A DNA stretch of 64,000 nt from Sphingobacteriales bacterium 44-61 (lineage in GTDB: Bacteria; Bacteroidota; Bacteroidia; Chitinophagales; Chitinophagaceae): assembly GCA_001898405.1 (NCBI GenBank), contig MKTW01000011.1, positions 440,801-504,800 on the forward strand. Reading direction: 5' to 3'. Both the position numbers and the translations under genes were made by a program. Positions 17,694 to 26,105 of this stretch are shown here, in pieces. The notes under the pieces are model-generated. The model made no database searches. It saw nothing but the letters and a program-made list of their open reading frames with translations, and had not been told where the DNA came from. The stretch's first letter is position 1; each line of letters begins with the position of its first letter.

Positions 17694-18134
17694 TTATTTA
17701 ACAGCGATCTGCTTGCTGGAGTTTTTCTTTACCTCTTCTTTTACAGGTAAAGAAAGCTTTAGCACTCCGTTTTCATAAAGGGCATCAATCTTGTCTTTAT
17801 TTACCTGGGAAGGCAGGGTGAAACTCCTGCTGAAAGCAGTGTAGTTATACTCCTTACGGGTAAATTTCTTTTCTTTTTCTTCTTTGGTCTCCTCTTTTTC
17901 AGAGCTGATGGTCAGGATATCGCCGTCGATATCAATTTTGAAATCATCCTTTTTCATTCCAGGAACAGCCAGCGACAGTTCATAGGTGCCATTATTTTCG
18001 GTAATGTTCACGGCTGGCATGGTTGATAAACGGCTCGGGAAATAACCGTTATCAAACCACTCGTTCCATGGTTTTAAGAAGTCATCGAAGAGCACCGGCC
18101 ATCTTTCGGCAGATTTCATTAATTGGTTTGACAT
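17694..18134 (-). CDS. Small heat-shock protein (Hsp20/alpha-crystallin)
   Basis: An ATP-independent holdase chaperone of 146 residues. The alpha-crystallin domain is clear: AVPGMKKDDFKIDIDGDILTI, followed by an acidic/basic KEETKEEKEKKF loop and the LPVKEE C-terminal strand region. The start at 18134 was chosen because an AAAGGAGG sequence stands five bases before this ATG. Such a perfect Shine-Dalgarno is unusual in Bacteroidetes. No promoter is visible in the 65 bp before it, so it is probably read from the usp promoter at 19078-19144. Hsp20 with Usp and PfkB recalls the DosR regulon of mycobacteria. Confidence 0.93.
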   Translation of the reverse strand: MSNQLMKSAERWPVLFDDFLKPWNEWFDNGYFPSRLSTMPAVNITENNGTYELSLAVPGMKKDDFKIDIDGDILTISSEKEETKEEKEKKFTRKEYNYTAFSRSFTLPSQVNKDKIDALYENGVLKLSLPVKEEVKKNSSKQIAVK

Positions 18135-18138
18135 ATAC

Positions 18139-18146
18139 ACCTCCTT
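18139..18146 (-). promoter_or_regulatory. Strong Shine-Dalgarno sequence of hsp20
   Basis: The minus strand reads AAAGGAGG with TGTAT before the ATG at 18134, a near-perfect anti-16S match at ideal spacing. Bacteroidetes genes generally lack such sites, and I saw none as good at the other gene starts I inspected in this window. Confidence 0.7.
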
Positions 18147-18199
18147 TGGTTATAAATGATAAAAAATGATTGGATATTTAATATTTATAGCAGGCTGTC

Positions 18200-19030
18200 T
18201 CATTTTTCATGAAATGATATCATGGGCACAAATGCTTCTTTGGCGAGCTCCTTTGATTTGCTTTTATGAAAAAGGCTTTGAAGGAAACTGTATTTTTTAG
18301 GAAGCACGATGAGCAATTCAATATTGTTTTTCTGGATAAAATCAAGAATGGCTTCAGCTATGTCTGAGCGGTTGAGAAACTGATAGGAGGGGTGGAGGTC
18401 GGCAAGCATCTGTTGCAGATCGCTGGCACCGTCCATGACCGGCTGCCGATAGGGCTGTTCCTCATCAGCATGCACATGCAGCACGAATAATTTGGCTTTG
18501 AAGGTCTGTACAAGATCTTTGATAACAGCAACAGGCACGGTGCTGCTCACCTTTTCAAAATCACAGGCCAATGCAATATTTTCAGGTGATTTGAATTTGG
18601 CCCCTTTGGGAATAACGATCAGCGGCCAGCTTAAATGAGTAACCGCAGCACTGGTTTCACTGCCGAGCAGTAATTTTTCGAAACCGGTGTTACCATGTGA
18701 ACTCATTACGATAGCATACGGCCTTGTTTTATCACAATATTGCTGAAGATTGGTGAGTAAGCCGCCTGGGAAAATGGCTGTTTCAATGGGAATACTGCCT
18801 TTTGAATAGGCTTCAAGATCTGTCTTTGCCTGTTGCATAAAATCCTCTGCATCCTTTTGCAGCGTATTGAACACCTGCGGCGGCACCGGCACTTCGGAAA
18901 ATGCCAGGGGCAGGGGATAAGCATGGAATAATACAATTTTTGCATTCAGTTTCTCTGCCAGCGCTACAGCATATTCTGTTGCATTCAGCGCTATTGCTGA
19001 GAAATCTGTTGGAACAATGATCGTTTTCAT
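18200..19030 (-). CDS. Universal stress protein, UspA family (tandem-domain)
   Basis: A 276-residue tandem Usp protein. The first domain starts with the classic MKTIIVPTDFSAIALNATEY and keeps a nearly canonical nucleotide motif (SSHGNTGFEKLLLGS, with Ser in place of the first Gly). The second domain is degenerate. The ATG at 19030 was chosen because it begins the first Usp strand; the longer frame to 19144 reads through two operator copies and the -7 box. It is first in a unit with hsp20 and the two-TM protein gene. Its promoter has two full operators 22 bp apart. Confidence 0.9.
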   Translation of the reverse strand: MKTIIVPTDFSAIALNATEYAVALAEKLNAKIVLFHAYPLPLAFSEVPVPPQVFNTLQKDAEDFMQQAKTDLEAYSKGSIPIETAIFPGGLLTNLQQYCDKTRPYAIVMSSHGNTGFEKLLLGSETSAAVTHLSWPLIVIPKGAKFKSPENIALACDFEKVSSTVPVAVIKDLVQTFKAKLFVLHVHADEEQPYRQPVMDGASDLQQMLADLHPSYQFLNRSDIAEAILDFIQKNNIELLIVLPKKYSFLQSLFHKSKSKELAKEAFVPMISFHEK

Positions 19031-19077
19031 GTTTAATAATTTTATCCATTCAGGAATGGGATCTGAGATCGATGTTT

Positions 19078-19144
19078 CAAATTTATCATAGTGATGCTCC
19101 TCCAAACAATGATAGCTGTCAAAATCCGGGATGATAGCGGTCAT
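19078..19144 (-). promoter_or_regulatory. Promoter with two TGAY-N4-RTCA operators (usp-hsp20 unit)
   Basis: The -7 element is a perfect TAAATTTG (complement of 19078-19085). Full dyads lie at 19109-19122 (ATGATagctGTCAA on plus) and 19131-19144 (ATGATagcgGTCAT on plus), centred 34 and 56 bp upstream. This is the same two-site geometry as in the baeRF promoter. The leader to the ATG at 19030 is about 44 bases. Confidence 0.75.
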
Positions 19145-19176
19145 AATATTGCGGATCCCTTAGCATGCAATGCTTC

Positions 19177-20013
19177 TCAGTGACAATGCGCTATGAAGAC
19201 CGGGAGATTCGTGCTTTTGATCACATGGTCTGCCAGGCTCTTCTTTAACCACCGTGATGTCTGGCTCCGTCCATACGACCCAAGTACGATGAGAGTCCCT
19301 TCTTTCTGCCGGTGGAGGTACTTATCAATTTCCTTTGTGATGTCACCGGCTGCAGTTGCAAAGTCAGATTTTTTAAAGTGACGCTTTACCAGTTCTTTCA
19401 TCAGCAAGCCGTCAGGAGCTATTCTCGCTTCGTTCTCTTCGACGATGGAAATAACTTCCATGGGAAGATCTTTGGACAAGGGCAATGCATAATCAAGCAT
19501 TTTGACAGCAAAAACAGATGATGGTGTGCCGTCGTAGAAGTGAACGATCTTTCGGAAGGGATGGAAGATCTTTGGCGTCACCAGTATGGGACACATTGCT
19601 CCGGCAAGCAGGTGCTGAACAAGATGAGTTGGCTGAGGTTCGTTATAATGTGAAAATGTTTCCCGCCCATGAATAATGATGAGGTCTGCAAATACGGATT
19701 CATGGAGGATATCTTTGATAGTAATATTTCCATTCCTGCGTACAGTATACTGTATTGCTTCATTGCGGCAGGCTGCTTCAAAGTCTGAGACGGATTTTGC
19801 GCGTCTGTCGCTATCGCGGCGGTTCAGGGCCGCTTTTAGCTGCTCAACCGGCTGTTCTGTTACTAGATCATAAACAGTATAACTGGTATAGAGTGCCGAT
19901 TCCGGGAACAGGCCAACCAGGTATGCATTATTCTGTTTGGCGAGATGAACGGCATATTCCGCTGTACTGGCATTATATTTAAGCCCATCAAGTATGGCGA
20001 GGACCTTGTTCAT
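19177..20013 (-). CDS. Universal stress protein, UspA family (tandem-domain)
   Basis: A 278-residue Usp protein with two domains. The N-terminus MNKVLAILDGLKYNASTAEYAVHLAKQNNA and a second half ending VLGSYGRSQTSRWLKKSLADHVIKSTNLPVFIAH are family-typical. The Gx2G half of the nucleotide motif is present (GSYG) but the distal Gly is Lys, so nucleotide binding is uncertain. It lies 14 bp downstream of the next Usp gene and is part of the ATPase-usp-usp-usp unit read from the promoter at 24335-24400. Confidence 0.88.
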   Translation of the reverse strand: MNKVLAILDGLKYNASTAEYAVHLAKQNNAYLVGLFPESALYTSYTVYDLVTEQPVEQLKAALNRRDSDRRAKSVSDFEAACRNEAIQYTVRRNGNITIKDILHESVFADLIIIHGRETFSHYNEPQPTHLVQHLLAGAMCPILVTPKIFHPFRKIVHFYDGTPSSVFAVKMLDYALPLSKDLPMEVISIVEENEARIAPDGLLMKELVKRHFKKSDFATAAGDITKEIDKYLHRQKEGTLIVLGSYGRSQTSRWLKKSLADHVIKSTNLPVFIAHCH

Positions 20014-20027
20014 TTTTTTTTAGGCTG

Positions 20028-20864
20028 TCAGATATGTGAAATAAACAGGGGGCGTGGAATAGTATTTATAACAAAATCGGCGTCGCTGTGAGTGAAGAAC
20101 CTGGATAAGGCAGTTCTCCCATAAGATCCCATTACGATGATATTGTTCTCCCGTTTCAGCAGGTAATCAAACATCTTATCTTTCACATCTCCTTTCTGTA
20201 CTTCAAATCCAATAGCCGAATAGCGCTGTTGTAGCCATTCCAGCATTTGCTCCCTCTCAGGGCCCTGCCAGATACCATCTTCCGCAATGCGGAAGACGAT
20301 CACACGTTTGTCATACAGCTCTGGAAAAAGATAAGCGAACTGTTTAATGGCGTATGCCGCATTCTTTGAGCCATCATACATAAAAATGATCTCATTGATA
20401 GCAGTATAACTTTCCGGGGCTATGATCACCGGGCATTCTGCATGCCGCAGAATCTGCTGTACAAGATCGGACGGGGTACCTGTGTATCCTTTAAAACTCA
20501 TGCATGCGTCCAGTATAAGCAGGTCGGCAAACCTGCTTTCTGTTTCCATCTCGCGGACCGGTACACTTTTATCTTCATGTACTTTGCATGCTACCTGGTT
20601 GGCCTGGCAAATAGCCCTGAACTTTTCAATATTAGCCGTTATCTTTTTTGCTTTCGTCGCCAATGCTTTCGACCGCTCATCAATCTCCCATTCAGGATAA
20701 TTACCTCCACCGGTCACTTTCCAGATGAGCTGTTCGTTTTCCACCAGGTTTTCCAGGAATATACCTGTAAGAGGCGATGCTTTGATCTGTGCAATGGCAC
20801 AGGCAAAATTTAAGGCCTGTTCGTTTAATTCTTCGCCATTAATGGCAATTAATATCTTTTGCAT
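20028..20864 (-). CDS. Universal stress protein, UspA family (tandem-domain)
   Basis: About 278 residues with two Usp domains. MQKILIAINGEELNEQALNFACAIAQIK opens the first, and VMGSYGRTALSRFFTHSDADFVINTIPRPLFISH ends the second. The distal Gly of the nucleotide motif is replaced by His. Two ATGs, at 20864 and 20873, are both possible; 20864 starts closest to the first beta strand. It is separated by only 12 bp from the next upstream Usp gene, so the two are co-transcribed. Confidence 0.88.
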   Translation of the reverse strand: MQKILIAINGEELNEQALNFACAIAQIKASPLTGIFLENLVENEQLIWKVTGGGNYPEWEIDERSKALATKAKKITANIEKFRAICQANQVACKVHEDKSVPVREMETESRFADLLILDACMSFKGYTGTPSDLVQQILRHAECPVIIAPESYTAINEIIFMYDGSKNAAYAIKQFAYLFPELYDKRVIVFRIAEDGIWQGPEREQMLEWLQQRYSAIGFEVQKGDVKDKMFDYLLKRENNIIVMGSYGRTALSRFFTHSDADFVINTIPRPLFISHI

Positions 20865-20876
20865 AAAAGTCATTTT

Positions 20877-21701
20877 TTACTTGTGAGCAATGAATACAGG
20901 AAGACGATGGCTGGTAATAGTGTCAGTCATAAAACTCTTTTTGAAGATCATGGAGATATCTCCCCTGTTGAAAGCACCGGCTACTACTATCGGATTCCTG
21001 ATCTCTGATACCCATGTGTTAAAGAATTTTTTGCCATTGGCATCAAGATGCACTTCATTCAGTTTGGGATAATGGCACCTGATCAATTCCATAATGGAAT
21101 CATGCCCCGGAATCTGATGGTTGGTTTCAGGATTGGCATATACCAGGGTTGTTGGCTGACTGGCCAATTCCGGGAACAGGTAGGCAAACTGCTTGATGGC
21201 ATAGATGGAAGCTCCTTTGCCATCGCATGTAAGTATGTTGTTGGTAGGGAACGCAGACTTTTCGGGGATGACGAGTACAGGGCAATCAGTGTGATGAAGC
21301 ATCTCTTTCAGGTAATCGTTCAGGTCAACGCCGGCTTGCGAATAGAACAGGTCGCTGCCGATCAGCAGCAGATCGGCATAGATGGTTTCTTTTTTCAGTT
21401 CGGGTAATGCAAAATCGAAATATTCTTTATGTACTGCGAAACGGATATTATTCTGGCGGCAGTATGTTTCAAAGTGGTGAATGGTCGCCTGGATGGCCTC
21501 CGTGGTTTGTGGTTCAACCAGTGGTATATATACACCGTCGGCAATATTGGCGGCGGCATAGCTCCATAAGCTGGCATAATCTACCTGGGGCAAAAAAGCA
21601 CCGACCAGCAGGATGGGCTCTTTTTTATTCAATTCGGACGCAAACTGCATCATTCCCTCAGAATAATGTCCATTGTCAAATGCGGCGATCACCTTTTTCA
21701 T
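20877..21701 (-). CDS. Universal stress protein, UspA family (tandem-domain)
   Basis: A 274-residue Usp-type protein beginning MKKVIAAFDNGHYSEGMMQFASELNK and ending with the domain-closing VAGAFNRGDISMIFKKSFMTDTITSHRLPVFIAHK. It is the most diverged of the set, and the nucleotide motif is not conserved. The start at 21701 was chosen because it begins the first Usp strand; the longer frame upstream would run into the ATPase gene. It lies 43 bp after the P-type ATPase gene in the same transcription unit. Confidence 0.87.
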   Translation of the reverse strand: MKKVIAAFDNGHYSEGMMQFASELNKKEPILLVGAFLPQVDYASLWSYAAANIADGVYIPLVEPQTTEAIQATIHHFETYCRQNNIRFAVHKEYFDFALPELKKETIYADLLLIGSDLFYSQAGVDLNDYLKEMLHHTDCPVLVIPEKSAFPTNNILTCDGKGASIYAIKQFAYLFPELASQPTTLVYANPETNHQIPGHDSIMELIRCHYPKLNEVHLDANGKKFFNTWVSEIRNPIVVAGAFNRGDISMIFKKSFMTDTITSHRLPVFIAHK

Positions 21702-21744
21702 AATGATTTTTTTTACAAATATGGAGCAATAGGTCAGTGCAATC

Positions 21745-24297
21745 CTATGATGGTAATACAGGCGATGTATGATCATCGTCAGTCTTGCGTACTGGAACCG
21801 GCACTTTCCAGGGGAGGTTTGTCTTATATACCTCAAACCAGAAAACGCTGGCAAATGCAGTTGCAAAGCTTATCCCGAACATTACCGGGCTTATAGCCGT
21901 CAGCCCAAATAGTTGACGAACGGGAGTGTATAGCAGGAGCAATCCAAGAAAGATCGCTGAACTTCCCAGCACCGGCAATGCCAGCCTGTTCTTGTAGCGG
22001 ATGGTGGTAAATATTGTTTGTGTATATGATCTTACAGCGAATGTGAGAAAAACATTGGAAAGGATCAGTGTAGTAAAAACCATGGTCCTTGTTTCTTCAA
22101 GCGAGTGGCCTGACCGCATGGAGAAATAATATAACAGCAATACCCCGGCAGCAATAATAATTCCCTGTGTTATGCTGATCAGCAGATCACCCGGGCCAAG
22201 TAACGGATCACTTTTCTTTCTTGGGCCTTTTTCAACACTGAAATGTTCGACAGGTTCTTTTTCAAAAAATACTGAGCAGGTCGGTCCCATGATAAGTTCC
22301 AGGAAAATAATATGGATAGGGGTGAAAATATTCGGGAATACCCATCCAAGGATCAGCGGCACAGAGGCAGTAAGTATGATCGGGATATGAATGGCGATGA
22401 TGTAACGTACTGCTTTTAACAGGTTGTGATAGATCTTGCGGCCTTCTGTGATAGCCACATTGATCTTATCAAGATCATCATCTGTGATTACGAGGTCGGC
22501 TGCCTGTTGCGCCATTTCAGTTCCCCTGTTGCCCATAGCGATCCCGATATCAGCAACCTTGAGTGCCGGCGCATCATTTACGCCGTCGCCTGTCATGGCT
22601 ACCGTATGTCCATGCTCTTTCAGATGCCGGATCACTTTCAGCTTTGCACCCGGGAACATTCTTGCAAATACGTTGGCGTTGCTGATCGCTTCTTTCAATT
22701 CCTCATCCGTCATTTCCATAACCTGCTGACCGGTATAGCAAAAAGCCGGCTGCCTGATGCCTGTCTGCTGAGCGATCGCTATAGCGGTATCGGCAAAATC
22801 GCCTGTCAGCAACTTGACGTTCACTTTTGCTGCATATAGCCTGCGGATCACATCAGGAAGATTTTTCTTTGGCGGATCGAATAGTGCAAGTAGTCCTTCA
22901 AACTGCCAGGCAAAATCGTCCTGCCTGTCGGGGAATGTTCCGGTATGTATTGCACTTGCTACTCCCAGCATCCGGAATCCATTGCTACCCATTTCCGACA
23001 CATGCCGTTCTATTCTTTTACGCTCCTCCCCGGTTATGCCGCAAACATTCAGTATCCGTTCTGGTGCGCCTTTAGCTGCCACAATGATCTGATCATTGAA
23101 ACTGTATACGTGGGTCATCATTGGCACCGAACCTTCCAGCGGATATTCATGGATCATTTGCATCGCAGGATGAACTGTGGTGGCCGGCATTTTTAGGTAA
23201 GCCTGGAGGATCGCTTTTTCCATGGCATCAAAAGGCTCCGATTCGCAGGCAAGCATGGCAGAGCGCAATAAGTGATCGCAGCCCGGAAAATTATCTTCCG
23301 CATGGCAGAGCTGATCTGCCTGGTAATTGTACACAGTATCCAGTACCATTTTATTTTCGGTGATCGTGCCTGTCTTATCGAGGCACAACACATCCACACA
23401 TCCCAGGTTTTCGATGATCTGTGGTTGCCGGGAAATAATCCCCAACTTGCTCATTTTATAAGCGCCCAATGCCATAAAAGAAGAAAAGGCTACAGGGATC
23501 TCTTCCGGTATGGCAGACATGGCCAGCGTCAACGCAAACAAAAGGCTTGTAGAGAATTCATGATAATGAAGGAAGTTGATCGTAAAGATCAACACAAAGG
23601 CGAGCAGACCGAATAAAGCCAGTTTGTTGACAAGCCGGCCTACTTGTACCTGCAGCACTGTTTTATTCTGCAACTGATCTTCTACCAGGTGCCCGATCTG
23701 CACCAGCTGTGTGTTATTGCCTGTAGCGGTGACCATGGCGAGGCAACTGCCTGAATTGATCAATGTGCCCTGATATATTTCTTTGCTGTCGTTGGAAGAG
23801 GTTTTTGCAACAGGAACGGATTCTCCTGTCAATACAGCTTCATTAACAGTAAAATCGTTTGCCTGAAGGATAACGCCGTCTGCAGGGATCTTTTTGCCTT
23901 CCTCGAGCAGCATGATATCGCCCGGTACAAGCTCTCTTGAATGGATGATCATTTGCTTGCCATCCCGCACCACCGTCACTTCAGGAGAAGTCATTTCTTT
24001 TAATGCATGTATGGCTTTTGAACTGCGTACTTCCTGATAAAAACCTATGGTGAACACGATCAGGGTGGCCACCAGCATCATGAACCCTTCAGGATTCTTG
24101 CCAAGAATGAAATACAGGCAGCAAGCTATTATGAGCAGGATCGACATTGGCTCCTTTATAAAAGAGGCCAATAGCTTTAGTGAGCGGAAACGTTTATTCC
24201 GGCTGAACTCATTTTTCCCATATTTCTCCTGTAATTGCGGGATCGAGCTGCCTGATAACCCGCTTAGTCCGGATAGCGCTTCTGCAATGGACGACAT
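21745..24297 (-). CDS. Cation-transporting P-type ATPase (P2, calcium-type)
   Basis: An 850-residue inner-membrane ATPase. TGES is at 157-160, the membrane motif PEEIP at 264-268, the phosphorylated Asp307 in DKTGT, and GDGVNDAPALKVADIGIAMG in the hinge. Motifs and length fit P2-type (SERCA/PMCA-like) exporters; the ion may be Ca2+ but is not proven by sequence. It is the first gene of a unit with three Usp genes. The pairing of Usp genes with such an ATPase also occurs in the mycobacterial DosR regulon (CtpF). Its promoter has the island operator. Confidence 0.9.
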   Translation of the reverse strand: MSSIAEALSGLSGLSGSSIPQLQEKYGKNEFSRNKRFRSLKLLASFIKEPMSILLIIACCLYFILGKNPEGFMMLVATLIVFTIGFYQEVRSSKAIHALKEMTSPEVTVVRDGKQMIIHSRELVPGDIMLLEEGKKIPADGVILQANDFTVNEAVLTGESVPVAKTSSNDSKEIYQGTLINSGSCLAMVTATGNNTQLVQIGHLVEDQLQNKTVLQVQVGRLVNKLALFGLLAFVLIFTINFLHYHEFSTSLLFALTLAMSAIPEEIPVAFSSFMALGAYKMSKLGIISRQPQIIENLGCVDVLCLDKTGTITENKMVLDTVYNYQADQLCHAEDNFPGCDHLLRSAMLACESEPFDAMEKAILQAYLKMPATTVHPAMQMIHEYPLEGSVPMMTHVYSFNDQIIVAAKGAPERILNVCGITGEERKRIERHVSEMGSNGFRMLGVASAIHTGTFPDRQDDFAWQFEGLLALFDPPKKNLPDVIRRLYAAKVNVKLLTGDFADTAIAIAQQTGIRQPAFCYTGQQVMEMTDEELKEAISNANVFARMFPGAKLKVIRHLKEHGHTVAMTGDGVNDAPALKVADIGIAMGNRGTEMAQQAADLVITDDDLDKINVAITEGRKIYHNLLKAVRYIIAIHIPIILTASVPLILGWVFPNIFTPIHIIFLELIMGPTCSVFFEKEPVEHFSVEKGPRKKSDPLLGPGDLLISITQGIIIAAGVLLLYYFSMRSGHSLEETRTMVFTTLILSNVFLTFAVRSYTQTIFTTIRYKNRLALPVLGSSAIFLGLLLLYTPVRQLFGLTAISPVMFGISFATAFASVFWFEVYKTNLPWKVPVPVRKTDDDHTSPVLPS

Positions 24298-24334
24298 ACA
24301 TATGTTTTAGAAATAAACGTATAAAATGCCGGTA

Positions 24335-24400
24335 CCAATTTATCCACGTTCCTGAGGTAGCCAAATGATCTATTGCAAAGGTAGGGTTGATTTTGATCAG
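24335..24400 (-). promoter_or_regulatory. Promoter with TGAY-N4-RTCA operator (P-ATPase-usp unit)
   Basis: The full operator TTGATtttgATCAG (24387-24400, plus strand) is close to the FNR consensus TTGAT-N4-ATCAA. It is centred 55 bp upstream of a near-consensus -7 box (TAAATTGG, complement of 24335-24342). A degraded copy (ATGATctatTGCAA, 24365-24378) fills the proximal position 22 bp closer. Confidence 0.68.
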
Positions 24401-24421
24401 GCCATTGCCAGTGGGCCGATA

Positions 24422-24487
24422 TGCATTCAAATCATCCTGCCTGCTGACGCTGATCATTGCCAAAGCAGTCACTATTTTGTCTTTTTG
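24422..24487 (+). promoter_or_regulatory. Promoter with TGAY-N4-RTCA operator (deacetylase-flavodoxin-glgP operon)
   Basis: The full operator CTGACgctgATCAT (24444-24457) is centred 33 bp upstream of a -7-like TCTTTTTG (24480-24487). A half-site ending ATCAT (24422-24435) lies 22 bp further upstream. The predicted transcript would start about 12 bases before the TTG at 24503, matching the short leaders of other island promoters and supporting that unusual start. Confidence 0.55.
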
Positions 24488-24502
24488 TATTAAAAGATCG
24501 CT

Positions 24503-25300
24503 TTGGATATCAAATGGCTGATATTTTTATTTACCGGTGCTGCCTTTTCGAGGGCGGCAAATGATCTTTATTCAATGCCGGCGCCTGTAATGCAGCCGGT
24601 GCAACAGATATCCATTTATCTCACTTTTGATGACGGGCCTATGATGGGTAGCGGGTTCCTGGATTCACTGACAGCTACTGACAGCATACCGGTTGATGTT
24701 TTCCTGATCGGGGCACAGGTGTCCAGGGATGAGAAGGCAAAAAAGATCTTCGGGCAATATCAGAAGAATCCCTTTGTTGAAATCGCCAATCACAGTTATT
24801 CTCATGCCTCAGGCCATTATCGTATGTTTTATTCACATCCGGAAAAAGTTGTCGGCGACATCTTGCTGAACCGAACATTTCTTGCCCCGGAAAACAACCT
24901 GGTGAGATTGCCTGGCCGCAATACCTGGCGGATTGCCAACAGGAAACGGACTGATCTGACCGATGCTGATCCATCGGCCGATTCCCTTGTGAAACTCGGT
25001 TTTCAATTAGTTGGCTGGGATATGGAATGGCGTTTCGATTCCACACTGCAGCAATATTTCTCCGCAGAAAAGATGATCGCCTATGTCAGGAACAGTGCCT
25101 GGAACAATGTATTTGAAAAGGGGCATGTAGTTATCTTATGTCATGACTGGATGTTGCCTGATCCTTATTTCCGGGAGCAATTGATTTTATTCGTTAAAAC
25201 TGTAAGAGCAAAAGGGATAGCAGGGTTTTTGCATTTAAATAAGTACCCCGGCATTAAATCATGTGTGGATCCGCCCCTTGTTACTGATAATAGATTATGA
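24503..25300 (+). CDS. Secreted polysaccharide deacetylase (NodB/CE4 domain)
   Basis: A 265-residue enzyme with the full set of CE4 motifs: TFDDGP (catalytic base and metal Asp), HSYSH (metal histidines), RLPGR, GWDMEW and LCHDW. It should remove N- or O-acetyl groups from a cell-wall or extracellular polysaccharide. The start is a TTG, which gives a signal peptide (WLIFLFTGAAFSRA); the first in-frame ATG at 24575 would remove it. An in-frame stop at 24491 excludes longer forms. It is the first gene of a plus-strand series with gaps of 10-52 bp reaching to 29385, apparently under the same operator. Confidence 0.83.
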   Translation: MDIKWLIFLFTGAAFSRAANDLYSMPAPVMQPVQQISIYLTFDDGPMMGSGFLDSLTATDSIPVDVFLIGAQVSRDEKAKKIFGQYQKNPFVEIANHSYSHASGHYRMFYSHPEKVVGDILLNRTFLAPENNLVRLPGRNTWRIANRKRTDLTDADPSADSLVKLGFQLVGWDMEWRFDSTLQQYFSAEKMIAYVRNSAWNNVFEKGHVVILCHDWMLPDPYFREQLILFVKTVRAKGIAGFLHLNKYPGIKSCVDPPLVTDNRL

Positions 25301-25310
25301 ATTTTAAGCC

Positions 25311-25538
25311 ATGCAAAACGAATCTCTATATCAAAGAATATTGAAAAACTGGAGACAGTTCCGTTTCGAAATTTCCAGTTTTGCCCTGATCGTGCTTGGC
25401 GTATGGCTTGTCTGGAAGCTGACACGCAAGCCTTTTGTTCCCGACTGGGTCGTGTATGTGATCGTTCTTTGGTGTATTGCGCTGGTGCTGCACCTGTGGC
25501 GGATCATTTACCTGATAAGAAAAACAAAGAAAAAATAA
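25311..25538 (+). CDS. Small two-TM membrane protein
   Basis: A 75-residue protein with two hydrophobic helices separated by a short loop (RKPFVPDWVVYVIVLW) and a basic C-terminus. It resembles the 2TM-domain group of small bacterial membrane proteins of unknown function. It looks paralogous to the product of 26106-26342: both share an x-P-[DE]-W start of helix two and the overall layout. The two genes bracket the flavodoxin gene in one operon. Confidence 0.75.
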   Translation: MQNESLYQRILKNWRQFRFEISSFALIVLGVWLVWKLTRKPFVPDWVVYVIVLWCIALVLHLWRIIYLIRKTKKK

Positions 25539-25553
25539 CTAAACTCTTCTTAT

Positions 25554-26072
25554 ATGAAAAGCCTGATCGTTTATCAAGGAAGATATGGCGCCACTCAGCA
25601 ATATGCCGAATGGCTGCATCAAAAATTTGCTCTCAACCTGTTAACTGCGACTGCATGCGGTGAAGAGCAACTGAAAGATACAGAACTGGTGGTAATGGGA
25701 TCGAGCGTCTATATCGGGAAACTGGAGATCTCGAATTGGGTTAAGCAGCATTCTGCTACTTTGCGGGGCAAAAAGTTGGTATTATTTGTAGTGAGTGGTA
25801 CGCCAAAAGATCAAACCGAAAAACTCCGGCAATATGTAAGGTCTTCCCTTCCTGACTTTATTGCGGAGAAATGCGATGTCTATTATCTTGACGGCCGCCT
25901 GGTCTATAATAAACTTTTACGCAAAGACAGGTTTATGCTGCGCATGGGTGCGCTTTTTGCAGGTAAAGTGAATGGCCATAAAATGCTTGCAGGCTATGAT
26001 GGCGTTAAAGAAGAAAACCTGGCCGACCTGTATCAGCACCTGGAAGAAATGCTGTATCAGCACGCCTTATAA
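25554..26072 (+). CDS. Flavodoxin-domain protein (HemG-like)
   Basis: A 172-residue flavodoxin-fold protein. The FMN phosphate loop is seen as YQGRYGATQQYAEWL near the N-terminus, followed by VVMGSSVYIGKLE and LFVVSGTPKD, which mirror the layout of menaquinone-dependent protoporphyrinogen oxidase HemG. It may accept electrons from or donate to quinones, or act in haem synthesis without oxygen. Its place between two small membrane proteins in a low-energy stress operon favours a redox role at the membrane, which is inference. Confidence 0.82.
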   Translation: MKSLIVYQGRYGATQQYAEWLHQKFALNLLTATACGEEQLKDTELVVMGSSVYIGKLEISNWVKQHSATLRGKKLVLFVVSGTPKDQTEKLRQYVRSSLPDFIAEKCDVYYLDGRLVYNKLLRKDRFMLRMGALFAGKVNGHKMLAGYDGVKEENLADLYQHLEEMLYQHAL

Positions 26073-26105
26073 ATTTAATTCCTTATTCACTTTAATTCAA
26101 TAAAT

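Noticed and set aside
19031-19144. N-terminal extension of the Usp gene starting at 19144
   Set aside because: The extension would code through two operators and the -7 element, and Usp proteins start at the MKTIIVPTDFS strand encoded from 19030.
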